Assembly: GCA_037367405.1 (NCBI GenBank) | Contig: JAZKJV010005764.1 | Location: 186,001-250,000 of the forward strand | Source of the DNA: Ottelia alismoides | Taxonomy: Eukaryota > Streptophyta > Magnoliopsida > Alismatales > Hydrocharitaceae | DNA length: 64,000 nt | Reading direction: 5' to 3' | Shown here: positions 35,896 through 46,154 of the stretch, piece by piece | How the letters are laid out: every line of letters begins with the position of its first letter | Position numbering within the stretch: position 1 is the stretch's first letter | Notes under the pieces: generated by a model | The model's database searches: none | Told to the model about the DNA's origin: nothing | The model's input: the letters and a program-made list of their open reading frames with translations, nothing else | Translations under genes and position numbers: made by a program

Positions 35896-36161
35896 CGCAA
35901 CATCTATGTTAGCATGCATAAATTTCAATACTTTTAAAAGCTCCTTCTTTAGGGAGGAGCATGCACCTGTTTGTTTCAATCCTCTAACAACACGACGGTG
36001 GCATGACAAGCAATGAGTGAGCGGTGCACAATGACTATAAGCAACGACGCGATGGCGTGATGAGTTGGCTATGGAAATGATGCATCAATGATACACACAA
36101 CAATAGTGGGGTGGGTGTGCTACAAGATGGGTAAGGTTTAAGGACCCATTTTGATGGGGCG

Positions 36162-36520
36162 GAAGAAAAATCCGCACATGCCGTATGCCTCGAATCTTAT
36201 CCGCCCCATACGATGAATATTTTTATATTAGTTAAATACCATGAGAAAGTCGCCTTTTGAAAAGGAGACTTCCATTTGAGTCAAAGCCGCCTTTTCAAAA
36301 GGAGACTTTGGTGCTGTGCATTGAAGCCACCTCTTCAAATGGCGACTTCCTGTTCAAATAGAACCTTTAGATCTTGTGTGTATGCACCTTTGGATCGCAG
36401 ATTTTGGCTCAAATGGAAGCCACATTTTCAAAAGGTGGCTTCCTCACGGTATGTAACTAAATATAAAAATAATCACCGTATGCGACGAATAAGATTCGAG
36501 GGGCGGTATCTATTTTCTTC
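36162..36520. mobile_element. Foldback-type MITE with long inverted repeats
   Basis: About 100-bp arms are inverted repeats of each other: GAAGAAAA, CCTCGAATCTTATCCG, CATACGATGAATATTTTTAT and TACCATGAGAAAGTCGCC on the left correspond, reverse complemented, to GAAGAAAATAG, CCTCGAATCTTATTCG, CATACGGTGATTATTTTTAT and TACCGTGAGGAAGCCACC on the right. The centre has further CTTTTSAAAAG palindromes. No clear TSD was found. The element ends about 300 bp before the ATG of the MOS11-like exon. Confidence 0.7.
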
Positions 36521-36820
36521 TTAAAAAGGGCTTTTAGCCTTTTGCTTACGTGACAGGTGTGGCTTACTTCGAAGAACTTTTCCCCTCCTTTTTCACCGCT
36601 CTCTCAAGCCTGCCCACCACATCAAAGGAACCAAACAAGATTCTCTACGGAGGTGAAGGTCCCGCTGGAGAAGCCACTCCGCACGTCTGAAACCCTAGCG
36701 ATCGCCGCCGCTCCGGCTAAGATTGCGCTGGAGCAGAGCTCCACAGAAACTGCTGCATTGACCTCGGTAGCTTTGTCTCTGCCGTCGCCCACGGCGGCGG
36801 CTGCAGCGGCAGCAGCCGTG

Positions 36821-36933
36821 ATGGATACGTCGGGGGCGAAGACCGACATCCAGAAGAAGCTTCGCCGCGCCGAGAGGTTTGGGATGCCCGTGAAGCTCTC
36901 CGAGGAGGAGAAGCGCAACTCCAGAGCCGAAAG
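36821..36933 (+). CDS. MOS11/THO1-like mRNA-export protein, first exon (partial)
   Basis: From ATG 36821 the frame reads [20 protein letters not shown], then [18 protein letters not shown], followed by a consensus donor (GAAAG/GTCACT, GT at 36934). RRAERFG...[15 protein letters not shown] is the signature of MODIFIER OF SNC1 11 / SARNP (Tho1/CIP29) proteins, nuclear RNA-binding factors linked to TREX mRNA export. The same frame is open upstream to about 36557 with an alanine-rich stretch but no ATG, so either the protein is shorter than usual or the N-terminal start is lost or non-AUG. The later repeats (KARAERFG, KARLARFG) were not found downstream, where a SINE and LINEs lie. It could be a long-intron gene or a truncated copy. 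The upstream 36540-36820 stretch would be 5' UTR. Confidence 0.65.
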
Positions 36934-37640
36934 GTCACTTCTTTCCCGCTCTTCTCTTGCCTTCTTCTCTGTTTATGTATTGTACATAGGGTTTTCTTTT
37001 GGAGGTTGGCGCGATACCGCGGGCTTGATTCATTTGTTTCGTCTTATGTTCGTTATGCGATTCGGAGTGATTTGTTTTTGTAGCGGACGCACTTCGTGAG
37101 AACTGTCGCGATGCAATTCTCTTCAGCGGTTATGATGGGGTCGCCACGAGGGGATTGGTGTGTTTAGCCTTTGACCTAAAATCTTGTGTATGGAGCAATG
37201 TCTTGCTTTGTATTTTTTTTAAAGTGAGATCCAATATCGTATGGTTCTTAAAGTGTTTAACTTGTAGTGATTTAACTTTATTTTTGAATGCATATTGTAG
37301 TGACCGTAGAAGTGGATTTTGCTTGTCCTGGATTGGATATTGATTGTACTGCCTCTCACTAGAGTTAACACCAGGGCTCTCTTGCACTTGAAATCACTTG
37401 GTGAGGATAAAGCGAGATTGCCGTTAAACTTGTTTTTTAGTAAAATTGTCAAACTCGTTGTTGTATCAGCTATTGCACTGTGCGCTTCCCGGGTTCAATA
37501 TGGTAATCTTTCCACAAGAAGAACATGCCTTCATAATGAATGGCTTGCATCTTAGAACATTGGAGTGGAGATCAACATATTAGTGAGGGGAGGATGGCCA
37601 TTTTTAGCCGTGGTAGATGAGACATAAATGTTGAGGATTA
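36934..37640 (+). other. Possible first intron of the MOS11-like gene, no exon found
   Basis: The sequence after the donor at 36934 is T-rich at first, as plant introns are. No in-frame continuation of the MOS11 family was found. Several ORFs of 60-85 residues in both strands show no domain. Confidence 0.3.
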
Positions 37641-37669
37641 GGCATGCTGCGATCCAACACGGAGACGAG

Positions 37670-38260
37670 TTAGTTTGTTGTGGCCCTTTTCCACACCCGC
37701 CATTCTATAGCACGGAGGCCTGGGCTTTGTTACATATTCTAGGTGTTTAAAATCAGCATTTTAAGTAACTAGCCATGTGTTATTTAGCTCTTAGCAAGGG
37801 AAAACAATAATCGGAGTTTGTTGGGGTCTTTCTTTGTGAAAATAGATATGCACGCCGTTCTGTGAGAATGGGAGTGTGTAACACACAAGGTTTTACACTA
37901 CTTGATTATGATAAAAAAGTACTAAGCCTTCTCCCACTACAAGTAGGGTCGGCTACATGGATTCTTGCTCAAATCCATGTTGAAAGATTCGACTTTTTTT
38001 TATGCTGGCCGTCGACTACCTAACACAACCCCTACAAGAGTGGGATTTGAACCCTGCTCTTTTGTATGGTAGACACACTGTACTACCACTAGACCATTAA
38101 CTGATTCTACACTACTTGATTATGATCCAATTAAATTTTCTGTATCCATCATTCTAGAGTAGCGAGGTCTGTATTTTTTTATACATTCTAGGAGTTCAAA
38201 ATTATTAATGGAAGTAACTGTTATGTGCTATTTAATATCTCAATGAGGGAAAGAATGTAC
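37670..38260 (+). repeat. Diverged tandem duplication of about 450 bp, split by a SINE
   Basis: Segment 37700-37800 (CCATTCTATAGCACGGAGG, ACATATTCTAGGTGTT, AAGTAACTAGCCATGTG, TTATTTAGCTC) is repeated with divergence at 38147-38245 (CCATCATTCTAGAGTAGCG, ATACATTCTAGGAGTT, AAGTAACTGTTATGTG, CTATTTAATATC). The SINE insertion lies between the copies. Confidence 0.55.
37894..38126 (-). mobile_element. tRNA-derived SINE, Au-like, with 19-bp TSD
   Basis: The element proper is 37913-38107 (about 195 bp). On the minus strand it has a Pol III A box (TGGTCTAGTGGTAG, plus 38083-38096) and B box (GGTTCAAATCCC, plus 38042-38053), a tRNA-like head. Its tail GTAGCCGACCCTACTTGTAG, then GTGGGAGAAGGCTT, is shared with RTE-clade LINE 3' ends, as in plant Au SINEs. 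Perfect direct repeats TACACTACTTGATTATGAT flank it at 37894-37912 and 38108-38126. The tail is followed by a short A/T-rich end. Confidence 0.88.
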
Positions 38261-38284
38261 CCTCAATGAAGTCAAGTGATTATA

Positions 38285-39300
38285 ATTTATTTCAATTATT
38301 ATTTGCATGATCGTGGTGCCTCTTTATAAGAACAAAGGAGACACTCGAAATTGTTGGAATTATAAAGGTATCTAGTTGCTGAGTCATATTATGAAAAATC
38401 AAGATTGTGTGATTGAAAGAAGGTTGGGGCAAGTTTCCAAAATAAAATAAAATCAAATCGGATTCATGCCAGGTCGTTCCACTATTGAAGCCATCCACTT
38501 GATGTGGAGAACAATGGCGATTTATAGAGTTAAAATGAAGAAATTTCATATGATTTTTATTGATTTGGAGAAGGATTATGATTCCGTCCCACGGGAGATA
38601 TTGTGAAGAGTTTTGGAGAAGAGACAAGTATCTGTCATGTACATTAACCTCATAATGATAAGTATTCATCTCGTGTAAGGATCCGTTCTGAGGAGATTGA
38701 CTACTTTGACATCAACACTGGTCTGCATCAAGGTCCAGCTTTGAGTCCATTCCTTTTTACTTTGACTATAGACGAGTTGACTGTTCACATTCAGAATGAG
38801 ATACCTTGGTGTATGTTATTCGCTGACGATATTGTATTGATTGATGAGACTAGAAATGGAGTAAATGAGAAGCTTGAGATTTGCAGACACACATTAGAAA
38901 CTAAATGATTTCGTATAAGTAGGGCTAAGACTGAATATATGAAGTGCACTTTTGATGGAAGCAATGATGAAGGAATCGAGGTGAAGATTGGTGACGATAA
39001 CATTCGGAAGAAAGATTCTTTTAGATACTTGGGATATATTTTGCAGCGTGATGGGGGAACTGATGGAGATGTTACTCATAGAATAAATGTAGGTTGTCTA
39101 AAGCGGAGAGGAGCCTCTACTGTTTTATGTGATAAGAAAATCCCTATGAAATCAAAAGAAAGTTTTACAAAGCAGCCGTGAGACTTGCTAGTTGCTATGC
39201 TCTATGGATCTGAATGTTGGCCTATGAACCATAGACATGTGCAGAGAATGTCAGTTGCTGAAATGTAAATGCTGATGTGGATGTGTGGACATACACTTAA
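38285..39300 (+). pseudogene. RTE-clade non-LTR retrotransposon RT, degenerate
   Basis: Fragments in order are [67 protein letters not shown] (about 38731), [16 protein letters not shown] (catalytic FADD, about 38817), KIGDDNIRKKDSFRYLGYI, CDKKIPMKSK and AEMLMLMWMCGHT-like. This is the plant RTE reverse transcriptase order. Stops (38369, 38443, 38606, 38906 and others) and frameshifts make it dead. It is 5' truncated: no endonuclease part is upstream. The 3' end fades at about 39300. Confidence 0.9.
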
Positions 39301-39768
39301 AGTTCGCCTGATGTTTTTTTAGTAGAATAAAAACCACTTTACACTATCACTGTAAGGTTTGGACGATCTAAAAGAAACTTTAGTCCTTTTCCAACAGTTT
39401 GAAGCGCTTCACCCTCTGCATAAATCGCCCCAATCCACACTTTTTACACTCTCTAAAATTGCTTCGTAAGTTAAGAGGAAGCATCAAGCCAAGTGATTTC
39501 AGCTCTCCCCCCTCAAGTCCCTAAAAAAGAAAAAATGTTTTATAAATGTGATGAATATCCTCCCTATTTCCACAAAGCAGACAACACACATTACCATCAG
39601 GGGTACACTGCTTCTTGTAAAATTGTTATATTGACCTTGATGGTTGCCTTAATCTTCCAAATGCACATGTAATCACAAAGGTCAATGGTGGTTAGTGTCA
39701 TAGGAGGGTGGATCAACTTCTTTTAAATAGCTCAAGCCCAAGTTTTTAAAAACCGTGTATTCGAGATT
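39301..39768. other. Unassigned intergenic sequence
   Basis: Contains CAAATGCACATGTAATCACAA and GCAGACAACACACATTACC-like text with short degenerate frames on the minus strand that could be old LINE zinc-finger remnants. I could not identify a motif securely. Confidence 0.25.
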
Positions 39769-39769
39769 C

Positions 39770-40220
39770 CTTGGGAATGTTATAGAAGTCGGTATTCATT
39801 ATTTAGTTGGAAGGCTCGCTGAATAAAGAATAATTAGTATTTGGGATAATATTCTGAATTAATTATTTGATTATGTATTTTTAATTATTTTAAATATTAC
39901 AGTTCTGTCTAATATACATATATTATTTTAAATATACATATGGTCATCAATCAATAATAGTCCAAGATAAAAGTACAATAAACAAGTTACATATATGGAG
40001 CTTTAACATTTGTGATGATACCAAGATAAATGGGAACTTAAAAAAATCAGCAATCTATTGCAACAATAAGCCGAATATTCAGGAATATTCGTGTATTCAG
40101 ACCGAAGATTCAAGAATATTCGTGTTAGATCGAATATTGATCGAATAGCAATATTCTATTCAACCACTCCTTAGAATAATCATATTCTGTCGAATATTGC
40201 AATAATGCCTTGGGGAATGC
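39770..40220. mobile_element. GAATATTC-rich repeat, copy 1
   Basis: The segment 39786-40203 begins GAAGTCGGTATTCATTATTT and ends with clustered GAATATTCGTGT, TCGAATATTGATCG and TCGAATATTGCAA motifs. It is flanked by CCTTGGGAATGTTATA and CCTTGGGGAATGCTATA, a 16-17-bp near-repeat that may be a TSD. Its left ~260 bp recur at 41610-42250. Subterminal inverted motifs suggest a DNA transposon; the long flank repeat would instead suggest retroposition, so the class is unresolved. Confidence 0.45.
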
Positions 40221-41610
40221 TATAAGCTTTGGATCTCATGGATGAAGAGATGTGTTACCGCGACATCATATTCTGTTCTGGTAAATGGTCGACCTGGAGG
40301 GGGTTTCTTCTAGTCGCATAGAGAAGTTAGACAAGGCTGCCCTTGGCACCTATGCTCTTTGTCATTGCAGCAGATGTGCTGACGCACATGGTGGAGTAGG
40401 CCACAGTTCAGGGTCTGACGTTGGGCTACACTTGTGGTGACATCTCTATCCCTTTGCTTTAATATGCTGATGACACACTACTTTTTATTGAAAGGGGCCG
40501 TATTGAGGCAAAGGGGATGGCACTCACTATGGAGATCTCTGGTGAGCTTTGTGGGTTGATTCTCAATTGTAACAAATCTTTGTCCCTTTTGGCATGTCAG
40601 TGGAAGAGGAGTTAGCTTGCGAGGAGTTGGGGACAGATCGTGTTTCATTGCCAATCAGATACCTTGTTTACCTTTAACTTGTGGCAAGCTTAGAGTGACA
40701 GACCGGTTGCTAATCACTGTGAAGATGGAGAGCAAGTTGTCTGGTTGGAAAGCATCAATCCTATCTAGAGGTGGTAGACTTGTGCTTCTGAAAGTTGTTT
40801 TCGCGACAATCCATGTATTTTTCATGTCCTCTTGTCTTCTTCCGATTGGCATCCGAAAATATTTTGAGATGATCATGCGCATATTTTTTTGGGGAAGCTC
40901 GGGTCAGAATGGGTCTGTTGTTCATCTGGTCAATTGGGATACACTTACCCTCCCTAAAGGTGAGGGGGTCTTGGCGTGACTCGTTTGGAGACTATAAACA
41001 AGGTGTTGTTGCTAAAATGGATGGCCTAAATTTGTAAAAGAAGCGATGATCTATATTGCAGGCCCATTCGTTGGATTTATGGAATTAGAGCTCGTGGTGT
41101 TTATACACAACCCTCTTTTTACTCTTCTACGTTCTGTAAGGGCATCACCTCTCTTGTTCTAGAGCTCCCTGTTCTGTTCAAACTTTTATGGAGATGGCTA
41201 ATCTTTTACTTTCTGGACTGATGATCGGACTAACAGAGCTCCACTAGCGGTTCACTTTCCTCACTTATTTACTCTAGCTGCTAATCGAGATGCTACGATT
41301 GCCGAGTGTTGGGAGAATGGGAATTGGATGCCTACCTTTATGGCGAACTTCTCAGACCAGTGTCTGGAGGACTTTCCAACTCTTCTGGATTCCCTCGCCC
41401 CAGTCTTTGGGCCTAAAGGGGGGGGGATATCGTTGAACTTGGAGAACATGAGATTTTTCCTGTGAAACATGCTTACAAAGTCCTGGATAGTCCAGCCCAC
41501 GACCCCACCCACCTCCAATCCTGTTTATAGTGTTTGCCATTTTCTGTGGAGCTTCAAAGTGCCTACTTGTGTTGCTGTCTTCCTTTGGTTTGTGCATAGA
41601 GGACCGATAT
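40214..41610 (+). pseudogene. Degenerate L1-type LINE (RT C-terminal half plus zf-RVT)
   Basis: Readable pieces are LWISWMKRCVTATSYSVLVN (about 40230), VRQGCPLAPMLFVIAADVL, QYADDT-type YADDTLLFIERG (about 40463), WKASILSRGGRLVLLKVV (40747), NWDTLTLPKGEG and, near the end, SFKVPTCVAVFLWFVHRGPI, the start of the zinc-finger-like RT-associated domain. Sequence is close to the L1 at 52-55 kb (VRQGCPLAPMLFVIAADVL is identical). Many stops and frameshifts. The 3' end is lost at the second GAATATTC repeat. Confidence 0.88.
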
Positions 41611-42242
41611 TGCGGAAGTCGGTATTCGATATTCAGTCGAAGGGGTCACTGAATAAAGAATATTCGGTATTCGGGAAAATATTCCGAATTATTCGGTTAT
41701 GCATTTTTTTAATTATTTTAAACATAAATATTTAATGCATATATGTGTTAAATGAGTATGCTCCATGGGAGCATATAAAAGTATGCTCCCACCTTTCTTT
41801 TCGTAATTTTTTTATTTTTTTGAAATGAAACCTAGGGAGATTTACTTAGAATAATAAGTGGAATATATGTTTCAAATTTCGTGTAAAACAGACGTTCCTA
41901 ACACTTCCATATGAAGGGGGTCAATTTTAACAATTCTGATATCGTTAAAATTTGACAGTCTTGCTGGAGGGGATAGAAGTCTCGAATTACGTCGAATTTT
42001 GAATGACACCATGATGACATATTGTAATCTAAACTCCACTAGGTTTCATTTCAGAAAAATAAAAAAAAACGATGAAAAAAAGGGTGAGAGCATGTAAGTT
42101 ACGTGCTCCCAGGGAGGATACTCCTTTTTCCCTACATATATTCTTATATATTTATACGTATATGGTCATTACTTAACAAGAATCCAAGATAAAAGTACCA
42201 ATTAACAAGTTACATATATGGAGCTTTAACATTTGTGGTTGT
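41610..42242. mobile_element. GAATATTC-rich repeat, copy 2, interrupted by a MITE
   Basis: 41615-41740 and 42133-42240 align to copy 1 at 39786-40010 (GAAGTCGGTATTC, GAATAAAGAATA, TTTTAATTATTTTAAA, then CATATATGGAGCTTTAACAT). The MITE at 41745-42132 splits it. The right end is cut by the copia LTR at about 42240. Confidence 0.6.
41736..42141. mobile_element. Mutator-type MITE (388 bp) with visible empty site
   Basis: The element is 41745-42132. The left end GTGTTAAATGAGTATGCTCC and the reverse-complemented right end GGGAAAAAGGAGTATCCTCC are imperfect TIRs continuing to ~50 bp (GGGAGCA, GCTCCCACC). Flanks TGCATATAT (41736) and TACATATAT (42133) agree at 8 of 9. The homologous place in repeat copy 1 (about 39925, ATACATATATT) has one flank copy and no element, so borders rest on an empty site. 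Length and architecture resemble the MITE at 23466. Confidence 0.75.
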
Positions 42243-42356
42243 TGAGAAAAATAAGCATCTTATATAGGGAGAGGTCTATGGGCAAATTGCATATGGTAGA
42301 CAAACGAAAAGAACTAAATAAACGATACAGATACATAAACTAAAACTTCTACACTC
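42240..42356 (-). mobile_element. Ty1/copia 3' terminus: PPT and short LTR
   Basis: On the minus strand TTGAGGGGGAG (a polypurine tract) is followed by TGTAGAAGTTTTAGTTTATG, then CCCTATATAAGATGC (TATA box) and TCTCAACA, giving a TG...CA segment of only about 115 bp. That is short for copia, so it may be internally deleted. It joins the GAATATTC repeat at CCACAAATG. Confidence 0.5.
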
Positions 42357-42429
42357 CCCCTCAAGATGGAGCATAGATATCTATCATGCTCATCTTGGAT
42401 AAGCACTTCTGGAAGGAACCCCGAAGTAA

Positions 42430-42900
42430 AGCTTTGGTAAGAATGTCTGCCGTTTGATCTCCTGAGTCCTGAGCTGACATGGGTTGTAGAAATGAAACCT
42501 TTCTGGATCATATCACAGATATAATGGCAATCCACCTCAATGTGCTTCGTCCTCTCGTGAAATGCAGGGTTGTTTGCAATGAATAATGCAGCCTGATTGT
42601 CACATTTTAGTGACATGGGAAGAGGAATATCTATATGTAGATATGTCAAAACTGCGCGAACCCACATCACTTCTGCTCATGCTTGGGCCATAGCTCTATA
42701 CTTCGATTCCGTACTAGATCTCGCAACTGCTGTTTGTTTCTTGCTCTTCCATGAGACAAGTGACTCCCCGACGAATATAACAAAGCATGATGTAGACTTC
42801 CTATCCTTCGGGCACCCTGCATAGTCTGCATCTGCACATGCTGAGATAGTAATAGTGCCCTTCTTTCTAAACATCATTCCTGCACCTGGAGATGACTTAA
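42430..42900 (-). pseudogene. Ty1/copia RNase H C-terminal fragment
   Basis: The minus strand reads ACADADYAGCPKDRKSTSCF, LVSWKSKKQTAVARSSTESK, YRAMAQA and, after one stop, LKCDNQAALFIANNPAFHER, TKHIEVDCHYI. These are the catalytic D (DADYAG), E (STESKYRAMA) and D (CDNQAA) blocks of copia RNase H. Only this domain remains; RT and integrase are absent, so the element is 5' truncated near 42900. The 3' LTR follows directly. Confidence 0.92.
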
Positions 42901-43500
42901 GAACACACTTATATTAAACATATTGCTCATATATGCCCCTTATATCAGTCATATCGGCTAAATCGATGTTAATATTGATTCTTGGTTGATACATACTGGA
43001 AATTGATATCATCCAATCCAATATCTTAAAACAACAATAGCTTACAAATGCACACTTATATCACACACATCTCTCATCCGTACGCCTTATATCACACCAT
43101 ATCGGTCATATCGGACATATTGTTGACTTGACTGATAGATACGGGAAATGAAAATCAAAATAATTTAACAACAATTAGAAGACGTCTTTTGTTTATAAAA
43201 ATAGACGAGCATTTTTTCTTCTAAAATGTAGATAATGATTAATTAAACAATATTTTGTTCATAGAAATAATTGTTACAGACAAAGTTCGAATGAATTACA
43301 GAATTAATTACATACTTACAATAAAGATGCATTTATTTATGAAGATAAATGACAAACGAATGAAACAAACAAGGTATATAAGATATATAGAAGCTATGGA
43401 GTTGTTTCATCTCCATTGTTTAAACCCGAAGGGGAGGAAGCTCCCTAAGTTAAATAATCGACGTATGTACCCTCTTGTCGCACCATACCTTACCAGATGG
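42901..43500. other. Unassigned AT-rich sequence
   Basis: Two degenerate stretches share ATATCGG(C/T)(T/C)ATATCG-type text and CACACTTATATCA (about 42905 and 43046), suggesting a weak ~140-bp duplication. No gene. Confidence 0.3.
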
Positions 43501-43507
43501 GGGTTTA

Positions 43508-43735
43508 GTTGAAACCCATGAATTTTAACCGAAATGGATCGATATGTCGAAATATCACCGAAATTTTGGTCGAAATCCAGGAAAGTTTGTACTGAAACCC
43601 ATGAATTTCAACCGAAATGGGTCGATATGTCGAAATATCACCGAAATTTCGATCGAAATCCGAAAAATCAACATATATACGAGTTTCGATACCCATGACC
43701 TCTCGAAATTGAAATTTCGGCGAAATTTAAATCCT
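43508..43735. repeat. CGAAAT palindrome repeat, ~80-bp duplicated unit
   Basis: Two units (about 43511 and 43589) start GAAACCCATGAATTT, then AACCGAAATGG, TCGATATGTCGAAATATCAC and CGAAATTT. They are followed by CGAAATTTCGGCGAAATTT. The self-complementary CGAAATTTCG core recurs. Similar text lies at 49880-50080. These look like subterminal repeats of a DNA transposon; no TIR was resolved. Confidence 0.6.
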
Positions 43736-46154
43736 TTTGCAACCCTTCAGAATCTTTTATGTAATTGCCACTTATTGGACTCTAGGGTTTTAGTGATATA
43801 AGAAACCCTACACCCATGAATAAAATCATTCCATTGTATTCTCTATTTTTCTCTACATGTAGTTTCTGTGACTTTTACGAAGGAGATCATTGTTTACATT
43901 TATGGGAAAACATGTTGAAATCACGTGCTTACCTTACAATTTATTATTGAGTCTTGGAAATTGTTTGTGCAATATTAACTTCATTTACATTAACTCAAAA
44001 AAAATTTAAACCGCAGAATATTCCATGGTCTTAGTATAAGCCACCTCCGGTTCACACCCAAAGGCCCGTCTTGTCCATGTGGGTCAGAAATTCTCAAGGA
44101 AAACGATAAGGTTCAGGAAGTCTTCAAAGTACCTATCTGACCAAGGAAGTGCAAAACACGAGTATAAATAGCTTTTCCATCTCCAACCTTGGACGAATAG
44201 TATGCTGCAGTTGGCTGGCAACGCTTGCTAGCTCCAACTGCAGGAAGCACCTCCAGCATGCCAATTTCTTACACGTTGTCAAGCCGAAAGAGGAATTCCC
44301 TACCATTCCTTAGCCTCAGCATACAAACCTCATTCAGGGGGGCTCTGTAACTTCTCTCATTAAGAAATGCCCTTGACAGAAATCTAACTATCTCTCATAT
44401 GTCAAAATCTTGCCTTGTAATGAGAATATGGTCAAGTAGAAATATTCGGCTCTTGAGCAATATCATAAAACACTTTAACAGTAAAGCACTGCTTATTCTT
44501 TGCAGGTCTTTGCTACCAAGGGCACCCCCACACCCTCCACCTCAGGCTTACAATCCACATCCAAATTGCCATTGATATATCTGCCTTTCTGGATAAAGTT
44601 TCACAGTGTTTCTGCACGACACTGCTTTATTTCTGCCATCACTTTCTTCTTTACCCTATAAATCCATGCTAATAGTATCTCTCTCTTTAGATACAAGCTT
44701 ATGAACATTCAGAAAGGTCGATTTTATCATTTATCTTATCTCCAAAAATGCATGTGTATTCTAGGTCTAGATTGATTTCTTTAACTGGATTATGCTGAAT
44801 TGTTGCATCATCTCAATTTGTAGGAGTTGCAATAAAACAGAAATCCTCGTATTCGTGACTAGGAACTTGAGTTTATCAGCTCCACTACTCTAGGACTGTT
44901 GATATTGAAGTAAGGTTTGATTCGGGCTTTGCTTGTGTGGGCCAGGGCAATGGGGACAATGTCACAATTATCTTATATGCCAATTTCCAACACCGAACGG
45001 ATAATTTTTATATGATTTTTTTGAAATCACTAATCGGCTTTTAGTTTTTTCTGCCACAAATTATGACAGTGAGGAGATTATGGCCTTGTAAGAATATTTT
45101 TGTAAGTAGTACATCCATCCATTTTTTATGGTCAAAGAGTGAAAAGAAACAACATCTCTTGTAAGCTTGGGTGATGGTTGGAGCGTGCGGGGAGGGAAGA
45201 AGCAATGGAGCACACGATCGAGAAGCATATGACAACAACATATTGAACACATCACCAGAGAACTTTCACCGTGCTTTGAAGTTGAGGGTAAAGGACAATC
45301 CGCATGTGAGATGTGGATAGAGGTCGTTTGATGAGATATCCCAAGGAAGAAACTTCATGGGAGAACTCTTCAGGAGGCAATGTGATGAAGGGTTGGACTG
45401 GACCAACCATTTTTATTGATGTAGTGGTTGCCGACACATGGCTGATGCATGCGAGACTCTATGCGGTGTTTCAACTATATAAGAGTGGGTCACCATAGGA
45501 AGACATGCCCTCGATAAGGGTTTGGAGAAAAAAGGACGTCCTTGATCTGACAGTGAGGAACCAAACATATGTGAGGTCTTTGGGAGACAACCTCATCGGC
45601 ATATGCCTCCTGCCAGAGAGGGTTTTGGACGACTGACCTCACGTTCTATAAGATTTAGGGTGGGATCTTTGGATACTACTTGAAGTTGGGGGAAGATTTC
45701 TTTCTCATTCTTGGGATTATGAGGTGTAAAGATTTTAAAAAATGTGAGGCATATCGAGACAATGTTCCGTAATTGATTTGAGGAGTAAGCCTCAATGCAA
45801 TCGAGACGTAAACCTCACTTTAGAGAAAAATGTTAATAAAAGTAGAGTAGAAACCTACATGTTCGATTTTCGGTTTATTTTTCATTGCTAATTATGTACC
45901 TCCAGCTTGATTAAAATAATAGGGATGTTCTAGGGTTCAACACATCATAGGATATGAATATAGACTTGATAAAATGAACATGCCTAAAAAATTTAGTGCT
46001 GAAAATGTGGAGTATTGATTTTTGAGACAATTATGGTTGATATACAAAGATTTACAATTTCGATAATAGTTATATATCAATAATCTTAGATGAAATGACT
46101 AAATACATTTAACAATGTTGCCAGATTAATATGAGTAGAAATCAAGTTAATCAT
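43736..46154. other. Long stretch with no gene recognised
   Basis: A moderately GC-balanced block at about 44000-44650 and another at 45040-45700 carry many short ORFs on both strands but no domain I recognise. The minus-strand reading at about 44260-44350 (NEVCMLRLRNGREFLFRLDN) looks protein-like but is flanked by stops. The rest is AT-rich. Confidence 0.3.

Noticed and set aside
38042..38096. tRNA gene
   Set aside because: A and B boxes are present, but the sequence does not fold as a full tRNA and continues into an RTE-type tail between TSDs; it is a SINE head.
44250..44360. Host exon reading NEVCMLRLRNGREFLFRLDN (minus)
   Set aside because: Looks protein-like for ~25 residues but is bounded by stops and matches no family I can name.
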